From an uncultured Marvinbryantia sp. (GTDB lineage: Bacteria; Bacillota; Clostridia; Lachnospirales; Lachnospiraceae), in assembly GCF_905201705.1 (NCBI RefSeq), contig NZ_CAJKOX010000002.1, positions 92,779-156,778 on the forward strand: a stretch of 64,000 bases of DNA. Direction: 5' to 3'. Both the position numbers and the translations under genes were made by a program. A model generated the notes under the pieces. It saw only the letters and a program-made list of their open reading frames with translations. It had not been told where the DNA came from and ran no database searches. Shown one piece after another: positions 17,188 to 25,704 of this stretch. Numbering within the stretch: the stretch's first letter is position 1; each line of letters begins with the position of its first letter.

Positions 17188-18054
17188 ATGGACAGGAAAA
17201 GTGAAATGGAGAAATTCCAGGAGACGAAAAAGCATGGAAGCCGGATGTTTCCTTTCAATATATATCCTTGTACGATCCCGGGCGATTTTCCGTCGGTCGC
17301 CCTGCACTGGCACAAAAATATGGAGATTATTTTTGTGAAGAAGGGCGCCGGCAGGATACAGATCGGCCGGATGATGGGGGATGCCAGAAGTGGAGATATT
17401 TTTGTGATGCCGCCGGGAACATTGCACGCAATCTACGGAATGCCGGGACATTGCATGGAATATGAAAACATTATCTTTGAGGTGGAGTTTCTGGGCGGCG
17501 GCGCAGCCGACGTGTGCGATAAGGAATACCTGGTGCCGCTGGCTTCCGGGCAGCTTTTGCAGCCCGCCGTGTTCTGTCCGGTAGACGCAGGGTATGAGCA
17601 GATCGCGGACTGCCTGCGCAGGGCGGAGCAGCTTTGCAGCGGGCGGGAGCGCGGCTATGAGCTTGGTGTGAAGGCAGCGCTGCTGGAGCTGCTGCTCTGT
17701 CTGCTGCGCATGTGCCCGGAGGCGCCGGAGCGGGATACTCCCGACATGGAGCGGCTGAAAATGGTGCTGCAGAGGATTGAGCAGGATTATGCGCAGCCGC
17801 TCACTGTACAGGATATGGCGGATTTCTGCGGATGCAGCGGCAGTCATTTTATGCGCTGGTTTAAGCAGATGACGGGCACAAGCTTTCTGACATATTTAAA
17901 TGAGCGCAGGCTGGCGGCAGCGGCGGAGAAGCTGCGCGAGACGGACGACAAAATCCTGATAATCGCGGAGAATGCAGGCTTTGCAAACCTCTCCAATTTC
18001 AACCGCCAGTTTAAAAAGAGGTATGGGGTGACGCCGCGCGGGTACCGCGGATGA
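17188..18054 (+). CDS. AraC family transcriptional regulator with cupin sensor domain
   Basis: 288 residues. The N-terminal ~150 form a cupin-type ligand domain (FPSVALHWHKNMEIIFVKKGAG, GDIFVMPPGTLHAI). The C-terminal ~100 form the double AraC HTH: LTVQDMADFCGCSGSHFMRWFK and ILIIAENAGFANLSNFNRQFKKRYGVTPRGYR. Divergent from glgP with a shared promoter region, so it may respond to a sugar and control glycogen or oligosaccharide use (inference). A GGGAAGGAGCGCGT site precedes the ATG. Confidence 0.9.
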   Translation: MDRKSEMEKFQETKKHGSRMFPFNIYPCTIPGDFPSVALHWHKNMEIIFVKKGAGRIQIGRMMGDARSGDIFVMPPGTLHAIYGMPGHCMEYENIIFEVEFLGGGAADVCDKEYLVPLASGQLLQPAVFCPVDAGYEQIADCLRRAEQLCSGRERGYELGVKAALLELLLCLLRMCPEAPERDTPDMERLKMVLQRIEQDYAQPLTVQDMADFCGCSGSHFMRWFKQMTGTSFLTYLNERRLAAAAEKLRETDDKILIIAENAGFANLSNFNRQFKKRYGVTPRGYRG

Positions 18055-18080
18055 AAATGCAGAGGCGGGAATGCAGTGAG

Positions 18081-18122
18081 CGTGACATTGTCACGGAAGG
18101 AAGTTCCTATTTGCGTTATGAT
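18081..18122 (+). promoter_or_regulatory. trxA promoter with Crp/Fnr-type palindrome at about -41
   Basis: CGTGACA-T-TGTCACG (18081-18095) is a perfect 15-base palindrome centred at 18088. The -10 candidate TATGAT (18117-18122) puts the start near 18129, so the palindrome is centred at about -41, the class II activator position. No -35 consensus is present. Confidence 0.6.
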
Positions 18123-18153
18123 AAGCCCATCAAACACAAAGGAGGAATAAAAG

Positions 18154-18459
18154 ATGTCAGTATTACATATAACGAAGGAAAATTTTCAGAGAGAAGTATT
18201 AGAAAGTGAGAAGCCGGTCCTGCTTGATTTCTGGGCGGCGTGGTGCGGTCCCTGCCGTATGGTCGGTCCGATCCTGGAGGAAGTCGCAGAGGAACGACCG
18301 GACATCAAGGTGTGCAAGGTAAACGTGGACGACGAGCAGGAGCTGGCGTCGGCTTACCGGATCATGAGCATTCCGACGCTGATGGTTGTGAAGGATGGAA
18401 AAATCGTGAGCCAGTCGGCGGGGGCAAGACCGAAGTCTGATATTCTTGCGATGCTATAG
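18154..18459 (+). CDS. trxA: Thioredoxin
   Basis: 101 residues with the redox-active WCGPC (Cys31, Cys34), PVLLDFWAAWCGPC, the buried VNVDDEQELASAY region and the cis-Pro SIPTLMVVKDGK. Reduces protein disulfides using electrons from thioredoxin reductase, encoded at 19934. AAGGAGG ribosome site. The palindrome upstream links it to the Crp/Fnr regulator encoded on the opposite strand 17 bases after its stop. Confidence 0.95.
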   Translation: MSVLHITKENFQREVLESEKPVLLDFWAAWCGPCRMVGPILEEVAEERPDIKVCKVNVDDEQELASAYRIMSIPTLMVVKDGKIVSQSAGARPKSDILAML

Positions 18460-18475
18460 AGCTGCAGTGAAGACT

Positions 18476-19135
18476 TCAGTCCCCGGCGAGCGCCGCAAGC
18501 TTTTTGGAATCCGTGATCTCTACACTGCCCCGGGTTAGCTTTACGATTCCCTCACTCTGGAAATAGCGCAGCATTCTTGTGATGACCTCGCGGGCGGTGC
18601 CGAGATGGTTCCCGATGATTTCATGCGTGAGCCTGAGCTGGTTTGTCCCTTCCAGCGAAGCCTCATCCAGAAGAAAGGCAGCCAGCCGTTTGTCGAGGCT
18701 CTTCCACATGATCTGCTCGATGAGCCACATAACCTCGGAAAAACGGCTTGCCATGATCTCGTTGGTGTAGTTGGCAAGCGGCGCGGATTCCTCGAGAAGC
18801 TGCTTGTATACCCAGGCGGGAATGATCCAGAGGTCAGTGTCCTTTTCTGCCTCGATGATTACCTCAAACTGGATACTCGGCATGATGCAGGAGGCGGAAA
18901 ACAGACAGATGTCCATCTCAAAGAGACGGTAGATGGTAACCTCCCGGCCTTCCTCTGATAAAATATAGGCGCGAAGCTGACCGGACTGGATGAGCAGCAG
19001 ACCGATGCAGTCCATGGAACCGTTGTGAATGACAGTTCCCTTTTTTATAGAACGAAAGGAGGCGGTGTCCTTTAATCGATTCTGTTGGTCAGGCGTTAAT
19101 TTATTCCACATGGGAAAAAAATCTGAAAAATTCAT
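18476..19135 (-). CDS. Crp/Fnr family transcriptional regulator
   Basis: 219 residues from ATG 19135, preceded by AAGGGAG; the longer frame begins with TTG and is less likely. The N-terminal ~130 residues are the cyclic-nucleotide-type beta roll (IKKGTVIHNGSMDCIGLLLIQSGQLRAYILSEEGRE). The C-terminal winged helix has LTHEIIGNHLGTAREVITRMLRYF as the HTH. No N-terminal Fe-S cysteine cluster of FNR is seen, though two Cys (near 89 and 95: ICLFSASCIM) are present. It sits between trxA and ferritin/trxB and is the obvious candidate to bind the palindromes there; a redox role is inferred. Confidence 0.88.
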   Translation of the reverse strand: MNFSDFFPMWNKLTPDQQNRLKDTASFRSIKKGTVIHNGSMDCIGLLLIQSGQLRAYILSEEGREVTIYRLFEMDICLFSASCIMPSIQFEVIIEAEKDTDLWIIPAWVYKQLLEESAPLANYTNEIMASRFSEVMWLIEQIMWKSLDKRLAAFLLDEASLEGTNQLRLTHEIIGNHLGTAREVITRMLRYFQSEGIVKLTRGSVEITDSKKLAALAGD

Positions 19136-19164
19136 GTCAGGCGCTCCCTTCAAAACGCACCTTC

Positions 19165-19213
19165 ATTATAAAAGCAATCGTGGAAGATGTCAATTAACAG
19201 TGTCAATTAACAG
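19165..19213 (-). promoter_or_regulatory. Promoter of the Crp/Fnr gene with a tandem 13-bp repeat over the -35
   Basis: On the minus strand TTGACA (19188-19193) and TATAAT (19165-19170) are 17 bases apart. TGTCAATTAACAG occurs twice in perfect tandem (19188-19200 and 19201-19213); the copy nearer the gene supplies the -35. The near-palindrome TGTCAATTAACA suggests an operator, possibly for autoregulation. Confidence 0.7.
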
Positions 19214-19236
19214 TACAGGAATCGCTGCAAATATCG

Positions 19237-19264
19237 TTGACAAGAGGCGCGATTATACTATAAT
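19237..19264 (+). promoter_or_regulatory. Sigma-A promoter of the ferritin gene
   Basis: TTGACA (19237-19242), a 16-base spacer and TATAAT (19259-19264), 48 bases before the start codon. The tandem TGTCAATTAACAG repeats lie directly upstream. Confidence 0.85.
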
Positions 19265-19311
19265 GAAACTGGCAGCAGTACCGATACTGCAAAGACAAGG
19301 AGGAAAAAGAA

Positions 19312-19824
19312 ATGTTGGATAAAAAAGTGGTTGAGTTATTAAATCAGCAGGTAAATAAGGAATTTTATTCTGCTTATCTGTACCTGGATTTTTCGAATTA
19401 TTACTATGATCAGGGGCTGGACGGCTTCGGAAACTGGTACAAGGTCCAGGCGCAGGAGGAGCGCGACCATGCGCTTCTGATGATCCAGTACCTGCAGAAC
19501 AACGGCGAGAGAGTAGTCCTGGAAGCGATCGATAAACCGGCGGTAGAGCTGACAAGCGCAAAGGTTGTTTTGGCGGAGGGGCTGAAGCACGAGCAGTATG
19601 TGACAAGTCTGATACATAATATTTATGATGCGGCATATACGGTGAAGGATTTCCGCACTATGCAGTTTCTTGACTGGTTCGTAAAAGAGCAGGGCGAAGA
19701 GGAGACAAATGCGGACAATCTGATTAAGAAATACGAGTTGTTCGGCGACGATCCGAAGAGTCTCTATATGCTTGACAATGAGCTTAGCGCACGCGTATAC
19801 ACAGCGCCGTCTCTGGTACTGTAA
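19312..19824 (+). CDS. ftnA: Non-haem ferritin (FtnA type)
   Basis: 170 residues. Stores iron as ferric mineral in a 24-subunit shell. Ferroxidase ligands are recognisable: NKEFYSAYLYLDFSNYY (Glu17-type), QAQEERDHALLMIQYL (ExxH), and WFVKEQGEEETNADNLI (Glu and Gln of helix D). Strong AAGGAGGAAAAAGAA site. Located between the Crp/Fnr regulator and trxB, which suggests joint response to oxygen or iron. Confidence 0.93.
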   Translation: MLDKKVVELLNQQVNKEFYSAYLYLDFSNYYYDQGLDGFGNWYKVQAQEERDHALLMIQYLQNNGERVVLEAIDKPAVELTSAKVVLAEGLKHEQYVTSLIHNIYDAAYTVKDFRTMQFLDWFVKEQGEEETNADNLIKKYELFGDDPKSLYMLDNELSARVYTAPSLVL

Positions 19825-19863
19825 GTAGCAAACGAGACTGAAATGGAAAGGAAATCCGCTTTA

Positions 19864-19905
19864 TGTGACAATCTCACAGAACCCGTGTTTAAAATCCGCT
19901 ATACT
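19864..19905 (+). promoter_or_regulatory. trxB promoter with Crp/Fnr-type palindrome at about -41
   Basis: TGTGA-CAATC-TCACA (19864-19878) is centred at 19871. The -10 TATACT (19900-19905) implies a start near 19912, again placing the palindrome at about -41. It shares GTGACA.T.TCAC with the trxA site. The -35 region is poor, as expected for an activated promoter. Confidence 0.6.
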
Positions 19906-19933
19906 GTAGAAAATACAGTAGGAGGCGAATACG

Positions 19934-20848
19934 ATGAAACATATATATGATGTGATTATTATAGGCGGCGGACCTGGCGGGTATACGGCTGCGTTATACG
20001 GAGCACGGGCAGGTCTTGACACTGTTCTTTTTGAAAAGATGGCAGCGGGCGGACAGATGGCGCTGACGGAGCAGATTGACAATTATCCGGGCTTTGAGGA
20101 CGGAGTCGACGGTTTTCTGCTCGGAGAAAAGATGCGAAAGGGCGCGGAGAGGTTCGGCGCGCAGACGAAGATGACGGAGGTGCAGTCTGTAGAGCTTGCG
20201 CCGGAGGTGAAGGCCGTTCACACAGGCGAGGGCACTTTTTATGGACGCACGGTGCTTATTTCCACCGGAGCTTCGCCGCGCGAGCTGGGCCTGGCTGGTG
20301 AAAAAGAGCTTACCGGGCGGGGTGTACATTACTGCGCAGCATGCGACGGGATGTTTTACCGCGGAAGAACAGTTGTGGTCGTGGGCGGCGGCAATACGGC
20401 GGCTGCGGATGCGCTGCTGCTTGCGCGGGTTGCAAAAAAAGTGATCGTTGTGTATCGCAGAGACACCCTGCGGGCGTCGAAGGTTTATCATGAATCGCTA
20501 AAGTCTGCGGAGAATATTGAATTTGTCTGGGACAGCACGGTTACGGAGCTTTTGCAGGACGATGAGCTGTCCGGCGTGAGAGTGAAAAATGTGCATACCA
20601 AAGAGGAGACGGAAATTGCGGCGGACGGCGTGTTTGTGGCGATCGGAAGAAAGCCGGTGACAGAGCTGGTGAAGGGGCAGCTGGAGCTTGATGCGGCGGG
20701 CTATATAAAGGCGGACGAATCCACGCGCACCTCTCTGCCGGGAGTATTTGCAGTGGGAGACGTCCGCACCAAGGCTTTGCGTCAGATTGTGACTGCGGCA
20801 GCGGACGGCGCGACCGCAATACATTATGCGGAGGAATATCTGCTATGA
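19934..20848 (+). CDS. trxB: Thioredoxin reductase
   Basis: 304 residues. GGGPGGYTAALYGARAGL binds FAD, VVVGGGNTAAADALLLA binds NADPH, CAAC (Cys134, Cys137) is the active disulfide, and GVFAVGDVRTKALRQIVTAAADGA is the C-terminal FAD strand. It passes NADPH electrons to thioredoxin (18154). AGGAGGCG site before the ATG. Its 3' end overlaps the convergent symporter gene by 6 bases. Confidence 0.95.
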   Translation: MKHIYDVIIIGGGPGGYTAALYGARAGLDTVLFEKMAAGGQMALTEQIDNYPGFEDGVDGFLLGEKMRKGAERFGAQTKMTEVQSVELAPEVKAVHTGEGTFYGRTVLISTGASPRELGLAGEKELTGRGVHYCAACDGMFYRGRTVVVVGGGNTAAADALLLARVAKKVIVVYRRDTLRASKVYHESLKSAENIEFVWDSTVTELLQDDELSGVRVKNVHTKEETEIAADGVFVAIGRKPVTELVKGQLELDAAGYIKADESTRTSLPGVFAVGDVRTKALRQIVTAAADGATAIHYAEEYLL

Positions 20849-22222
20849 AAAATATTCCTTCACCAGTTTCACTACGGTTCCGGAAAGCAGGAACAGCGCA
20901 ATCAGGTTTGGGATCGCCATCAGACCATTGAAGGTTTCGGCGATGCTCCAGAGAAGTCCGAGATCCATGGTTGAGCCAAGGATCGCAACGAGAGAATATA
21001 CCAGCATAAACGGGCGGATTACCTTTGATGAAAACAGAAATTCGATGCAGCGCGCACCGTACAGTCCCCAGCCGATGATGGTGGAGAAGGCGAAGCAGCA
21101 CATAGCGACGGCGGTAAAGACGGACACCCAGCTTCCGTAGGTGGAGGTAAAGCCGGAGATCGTCAGCTCGGCTCCGGCAGCACTGCCGTAAACGACCGGG
21201 ACGCCGCTGCAGAGGATGACGAGAGCCGTCAGCGTGCAGATCACGATGGTATCGGTAAACACTTCAAAAATACCGAAAAGCCCCTGCTTCACCGGTTTCT
21301 GGGTGTCCGCACAGGCGTGAGCGATGGATCCGGTACCAAGACCTGCCTCATTGGAGAAAATGCCGCGGGAGACACCTTTCTGCATACTGAGGAAAAAGCT
21401 GCCGACAGCGCCGCCGGTTACGGCGGAGGGAGAGAAGGCGCCCTCAAAAATCATTCCGAAAACAGCCGGAACCTTCCGGATATTCAGAAATACCACGCCC
21501 AGGGCGAGAAGAATGTAGAGCAGCGCCATAAAGGGAACCAGCTTTTCCGTCACCTTTCCAATGCGTTTCACGCCGCCGAAAAGCACCAGACCGACCAGAA
21601 CGGTAATGACAATGCCGGTCACGAGGCTGACAGCACCGGTCTGTGAATCATCAATGATATGATAATTCAGCAGAGCGGAATTGATCGCGGTCGTGATCGT
21701 GTTTGCCTGCGTAGCGTTTCCGGTTCCGAATACTGTCAGTACGCCAAAGGCCGAAAAAAGAACTGCAAGCCAGTGCCAGTGCTTTGCAAGCCCGTTCTTA
21801 ATGTAGTACATCGGTCCGCCGACGAAATCACCCTGCTCATTTTTCTCGCGGAAGTGAACCGCAAGCGTCACCTCTGAAAATTTCGTACACATTCCAAGAA
21901 ACGCAGAAATCCACATCCAGAAAACGGCACCCGGGCCGCCGATCGCGATCGCTCCGGCAACTCCGGCAATATTTCCGGTGCCGACCGTGGCCGCAAGCGC
22001 GGTACATACCGCCTGGAACGGCGTCATAGCGCCGTCTGACGCCTCTTTTTTTCGGAACATTCTTCCGATAGTCGTCTTAATCGCATAGGGGAATTTGCGG
22101 ATCTGTATAAAATGTGTGCGGAGACTCAGATAAAGTCCGACACCGATGATACAGATCATCGCGGGCACACCCCAGACAAAATTGTTTACAGCAGTGTTAA
22201 TAGCTTCAATTGTTTGCAACAT
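20843..22222 (-). CDS. Sodium:alanine/glycine symporter (AgcS family)
   Basis: 459 residues with about ten membrane segments. Family signatures are present: TAVFQAV-type region TPFQAVCTALAATVGTGNIAGVAGAIAIGGPGAVFWMW (amino-acid binding helix), GGPMYYIKNGL, and SNEAGLGTGSIAHACA. Imports alanine or glycine with Na+. Monocistronic. The 410-base gap upstream to the LacI gene holds its leader, with a GC-rich CGCGGCCGCGG stretch at 22259-22268 and no clear promoter. Confidence 0.92.
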   Translation of the reverse strand: MLQTIEAINTAVNNFVWGVPAMICIIGVGLYLSLRTHFIQIRKFPYAIKTTIGRMFRKKEASDGAMTPFQAVCTALAATVGTGNIAGVAGAIAIGGPGAVFWMWISAFLGMCTKFSEVTLAVHFREKNEQGDFVGGPMYYIKNGLAKHWHWLAVLFSAFGVLTVFGTGNATQANTITTAINSALLNYHIIDDSQTGAVSLVTGIVITVLVGLVLFGGVKRIGKVTEKLVPFMALLYILLALGVVFLNIRKVPAVFGMIFEGAFSPSAVTGGAVGSFFLSMQKGVSRGIFSNEAGLGTGSIAHACADTQKPVKQGLFGIFEVFTDTIVICTLTALVILCSGVPVVYGSAAGAELTISGFTSTYGSWVSVFTAVAMCCFAFSTIIGWGLYGARCIEFLFSSKVIRPFMLVYSLVAILGSTMDLGLLWSIAETFNGLMAIPNLIALFLLSGTVVKLVKEYFS

Positions 22223-22410
22223 AAAGAACCTTTCTTTTATATCCTTAAATCATTTTCCCGCGGCCGCGGCAGGTGCTGCAGGCAGTGCGGAATGGTTACA
22301 GTTTATCACATTCCAGGGAAAATGTACAGAAAATAAAACGCGGGGGAGCCTGCGGGAAGTTACGATTGGAAATGTTCGCTCCGTTCACAGCAAGTGTTTG
22401 AGACTAGAAA

Positions 22411-22422
22411 GAAAACGTTATC
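22411..22422 (+). promoter_or_regulatory. LacI-type operator, distal copy
   Basis: GAAAACGTTATC, a LacI/CcpA-type near-palindrome around AACGTT, 68 bases upstream of the -35 of the LacI gene. Related copies lie at 22581-22592 (GAAAAGGTTTTA) and 22612-22623 (GAAAACGTTTAC). Confidence 0.55.
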
Positions 22423-22489
22423 TCAAAGGGGCGCAAAAAGAAAGAGAATGTACAAAATGCACAAAAAATGAAATTATACAAACTTTATA

Positions 22490-22518
22490 TTGACAAAAGG
22501 TGGATAAAAGTATATATT
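22490..22518 (+). promoter_or_regulatory. Promoter of the LacI-led catabolic operon
   Basis: TTGACA (22490-22495), a 17-base spacer and TATATT (22513-22518). The leader to the LacI start codon is about 110 bases and contains the proximal operators. No other strong promoter is seen between the LacI gene and the transporter genes. Confidence 0.75.
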
Positions 22519-22611
22519 AAACTTGTAACAACTTACAAAAGAGAAAGGGAAAATTTAAAATACTTCTCGAATTTTACGGAGAAAAGGTTTTATATTTTTT
22601 TGAATCGATCA

Positions 22612-22623
22612 GAAAACGTTTAC
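22612..22623 (+). promoter_or_regulatory. LacI-type operator, proximal copy
   Basis: GAAAACGTTTAC, 10 bases before the LacI start codon and downstream of the promoter, a roadblock position consistent with autorepression. A weaker copy is at 22581-22592. Confidence 0.55.
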
Positions 22624-22632
22624 AGGTGGGCT

Positions 22633-23628
22633 ATGAACGCGACAATTAAAGATGTGGCAAAAAGGGCAAATGTATCGGTGGCTACCGTATCCAGAGTGAT
22701 GAACGGGGTTCCCACGATCAATGAGGAAATGAAGGAAAGGGTAGAAAAGGCGATTATCGATCTTGATTACAGACCGAATAAGCTGGCAGCGGGATTGAAA
22801 AAAAATGTGACGAATACGATCGGGCTGGTAGTGTCGGATATTTCGGATTCTTTTATCATAGGAGTAACCAGGGAAATTGAGCGCATGGTGCAGGCGGCAG
22901 GCTATACATTGCTGATGGCGAGCACCGACAATGATGAAAAAAAAGAACGGGAGAGCATAGAAGCAATGGTCTCCAGGTGCGTGGATGGTCTGGTGGTGTG
23001 CCCTGTTTCCAGAGATATTGCAGGCGTTTTAAAAAATGTCCAGTGTGCTGTTGCTTCTTTTGACAGAAACACATTAAAAAATGTGTATGATACCGTGTAT
23101 GTTGATAAGGAAAAGTCTACCTATGATGCAGTTACTTATCTGTTGGATCATGGTCATGAGAATATTGCGCTTATCAGCGGAGAAAAGAAGCTCAGTACTA
23201 ATTTCGACCGTTACAACGGATATATGCGGGCTTTTTTTGATAATGACAAGATGGCGGTAAACGGTAATTTTATGTTTGGCACTTTTTCCAGACAATATGG
23301 GATGGAAGCGTTTGAAAAACTGATGGCAAGGAAAAACCCGCCGACGGCGATTGTGAGCGGCAGTGCGTCTCTCACGCACGGCATTCTGGTAAAAGCAAAG
23401 GAAATGGGGATCCGCATTGGGGAGGATGTATCTCTGGTCGGATTTGGAACGCTCGATTTCCAGAGCCTGATTGAGCCGCAGATTACACATGCAAAAGAAA
23501 TGCAGGAGGAAATTGGAAAAAGTGTCGGGGAAATGGTTCTTTCCCGTATAAAAAATCCGGGACTTGAACCGCGGCTGAGGGTTTTAGAAAGTGCGGTAAT
23601 TGAGGGAAATACGGTAAAAAGGCTGTAA
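22633..23628 (+). CDS. LacI family transcriptional regulator
   Basis: 331 residues from ATG 22633 (AGGTGGG close upstream); the open frame extends further up through the promoter and is not coding there. Residues 3-23 (TIKDVAKRANVSVATVSRVM) are the LacI HTH and RPNKLAAGLK is the hinge. The periplasmic-binding-like core follows (TNTIGLVVSDISDSFI...). The effector is probably a sugar or glycoside derivative, given the downstream genes. It is 42 bases from the permease gene and heads the 22.6-32.1 kb block. Confidence 0.92.
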   Translation: MNATIKDVAKRANVSVATVSRVMNGVPTINEEMKERVEKAIIDLDYRPNKLAAGLKKNVTNTIGLVVSDISDSFIIGVTREIERMVQAAGYTLLMASTDNDEKKERESIEAMVSRCVDGLVVCPVSRDIAGVLKNVQCAVASFDRNTLKNVYDTVYVDKEKSTYDAVTYLLDHGHENIALISGEKKLSTNFDRYNGYMRAFFDNDKMAVNGNFMFGTFSRQYGMEAFEKLMARKNPPTAIVSGSASLTHGILVKAKEMGIRIGEDVSLVGFGTLDFQSLIEPQITHAKEMQEEIGKSVGEMVLSRIKNPGLEPRLRVLESAVIEGNTVKRL

Positions 23629-23670
23629 GAACCAGAGGATGGCAGATCGAAAAAGAAGGGAGAGATAACG

Positions 23671-24510
23671 ATGGATGTGCAGGAGAAAAACTATTCGAAA
23701 CAGGGAAAGGGGCATTTGAGGTGGCTGAAGTTTCTGTATAATTTGAAGGAATCCATACCGAGCATTCTTAGCGTCGGCGCTGTAATCGTTTTCTGGGAGG
23801 CGGCGGTAAGGATTTTCAAAATTCCGAGCTATATTCTGCCATCGCCAAGCGCATCTGTAGCCGCGTTAATCCAATATTGGCCCTATATAAAGCAGAATCT
23901 GTTCACTACGTTGTATGAGATAGGAGTTGGCTTTGGGGCAACGGTGCTGATCAGTATCCCGATCGCCACATTGATTTCTTATTCTAAGGTGTTTGAGAAG
24001 ACCCTGTATCCATTCATGGTTTTCCTGCAGCTTATTCCGAAGGTGGCAATCGGACCGCTGTTTGTGGTATGGTTCGGATTTGGAAAACTTCCTAAAATTC
24101 TGATGGTATTCCTGCTTTCTTTTTTCCCGCTTCTGATGGATACAGTGGCAGGTTTAAAATCCTTAAATGGCCGCCTGTACTATATGGCAAGAACCATGAG
24201 CGATTCAGAATGGAAGTTTTACTGGAAGATCAAACTCCCAAACGCACTGCCGAGCATTTTTTCCGGCTTGAAAACATCGGTATCCATGGCGACGGTAGGC
24301 GCGGTCGTAGCGGAGTTTCTGGGCTCTGACAGCGGGCTTGGCTATTTGCTTCTGAGGGCAAACGGAGACATCAATACCAGACTTCTGTTTGCAATTTTGA
24401 TCGTACTTTGCCTGATGGGAATGGTATTTTTCGGGATCGTCGAGATTCTGGAGAAAAAGCTGATTCCCTGGCATGTCAGTCAGCGCGTAAATGATAAAAC
24501 GGCAAAATGA
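23671..24510 (+). CDS. ABC transporter permease, NitT/TauT/SsuC class
   Basis: 279 residues with six membrane segments. VFWEAAVRIFKIPSYILPSPSAS is the typical N-terminus of SsuC/TauC/ThiX-type permeases, and the EAA loop is seen at AARTMSDSEWKFYWKIKLPNALPSIFSGL. It forms the channel of the importer with the binding protein and ATPase encoded next. The class carries sulfonates, nitrate, thiamine precursors, riboflavin or aromatic compounds. GAAGGGAGAGATAACG precedes the ATG. Confidence 0.9.
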   Translation: MDVQEKNYSKQGKGHLRWLKFLYNLKESIPSILSVGAVIVFWEAAVRIFKIPSYILPSPSASVAALIQYWPYIKQNLFTTLYEIGVGFGATVLISIPIATLISYSKVFEKTLYPFMVFLQLIPKVAIGPLFVVWFGFGKLPKILMVFLLSFFPLLMDTVAGLKSLNGRLYYMARTMSDSEWKFYWKIKLPNALPSIFSGLKTSVSMATVGAVVAEFLGSDSGLGYLLLRANGDINTRLLFAILIVLCLMGMVFFGIVEILEKKLIPWHVSQRVNDKTAK

Positions 24511-24574
24511 TAAGAGGGTACTTATTGCTTCGAAAAGAAGCTAATAAATAAAACAAAAAAAGGAGGAACTACTA

Positions 24575-25576
24575 ATGAAGAAACGATTTGCAGCATTAAC
24601 AATGGCAGCAGCTATGGCGATGTCCATGGCAGGAATGGCAGGAGCGGCGGATGAAGGTGCGCTTACGCCGGTTTCCTTCCGGTTGAATTACACGGCGGCA
24701 GGCCTGCATGTACCTTTTTACTATGCACTGGAAAAGGGGTATTATGAGGAAGTCGGGCTGGATGTGACAATCGGAGAGGGGACTGGTTCGGGAACGACCG
24801 CGAAGCTGGTTGGCACCGGTGAGGATGATCTGGGATTAGTGGATTCTGCTTCTGTCGCTTCGGCGGTGGCACAGGACATACCGATAAAGATTGTCTGCCC
24901 GGTTTATGCAGTTAATGGTTTTGCGGCAATTACGCTGGCGGATTCCGGTATCGCTGTGCCGAAGGATCTGGAGGATAAAAAGGTGGGTATCACTACCGGA
25001 GATGCACCCTCCAACTTATTTGCAGCGCTGGAGGCGGCAAACGAAATTGACGATTCAAAGATTTCCTATGTGACGATGGATTCCAACGCAAAGGTAACAT
25101 CACTGATCAATGGGGATGTGGACGCGATTCTGGGAGGTGCGGATGACCAGGCGATCACGCTGCAGAATATGGGCAAAGAAGTAAACGTTATCCGATACTC
25201 GGATAATGGAGCGGCAACAGTGGGACTCTCTATTGTGGCAAGTGACAGCATGATTGAAGAAAACGGTGAAACTGTAGAAAAATTCATTTCTGCGAGCATG
25301 AAGGCATGGAATGAATGCCGCGAGGACAGCGCGGAAGCTGTGGAAATTTTTATGCAGAAATTCCCGACCCTGGATCAGGCGGTGGTAGAGGGCAGTCTTT
25401 CCGTGGCGCTGGATAGTCTTTTTGCAGAAGATTCCGAGACGCTGGGAGATGTATCTGAGGAGGACTGGAATGCCTGCCGCGATCTGCTTGTAAATTATCT
25501 TGGCGTGGATGAGAGCATCCAGGCAGAGGACATCTATACTTATGCGTGCCTTCCGGAGGATCTTCCGGCAAGATAA
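24575..25576 (+). CDS. NMT1/SsuA-like substrate-binding protein
   Basis: 333 residues. An N-terminal signal peptide (AALTMAAAMAMSMAGMAGA) is followed by a mature protein of the NMT1/THI5-like fold: FRLNYTAAGLHVPFYYALEKGYYEEVGLDVTI is the classic start. Oddly, no lipobox Cys is present, although Gram-positive binding proteins usually are lipid-anchored. The ligand is unknown; the family binds HMP-type pyrimidines, sulfonates, nitrate and aromatic acids. AAAGGAGGAAC ribosome site. Confidence 0.88.
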   Translation: MKKRFAALTMAAAMAMSMAGMAGAADEGALTPVSFRLNYTAAGLHVPFYYALEKGYYEEVGLDVTIGEGTGSGTTAKLVGTGEDDLGLVDSASVASAVAQDIPIKIVCPVYAVNGFAAITLADSGIAVPKDLEDKKVGITTGDAPSNLFAALEAANEIDDSKISYVTMDSNAKVTSLINGDVDAILGGADDQAITLQNMGKEVNVIRYSDNGAATVGLSIVASDSMIEENGETVEKFISASMKAWNECREDSAEAVEIFMQKFPTLDQAVVEGSLSVALDSLFAEDSETLGDVSEEDWNACRDLLVNYLGVDESIQAEDIYTYACLPEDLPAR

Positions 25577-25704
25577 ATGAAAGAAGGTTTGTATCCGGGT
25601 GTAATCCTTTGTGAAATCGTTTCTGCTGCACTGTGCGATCCATTGCAGCGGAAACGCAGCCCGGCTGCCGCGCGGACAAAGACAGAAAGTGAGTGAAGAA
25701 TCAT

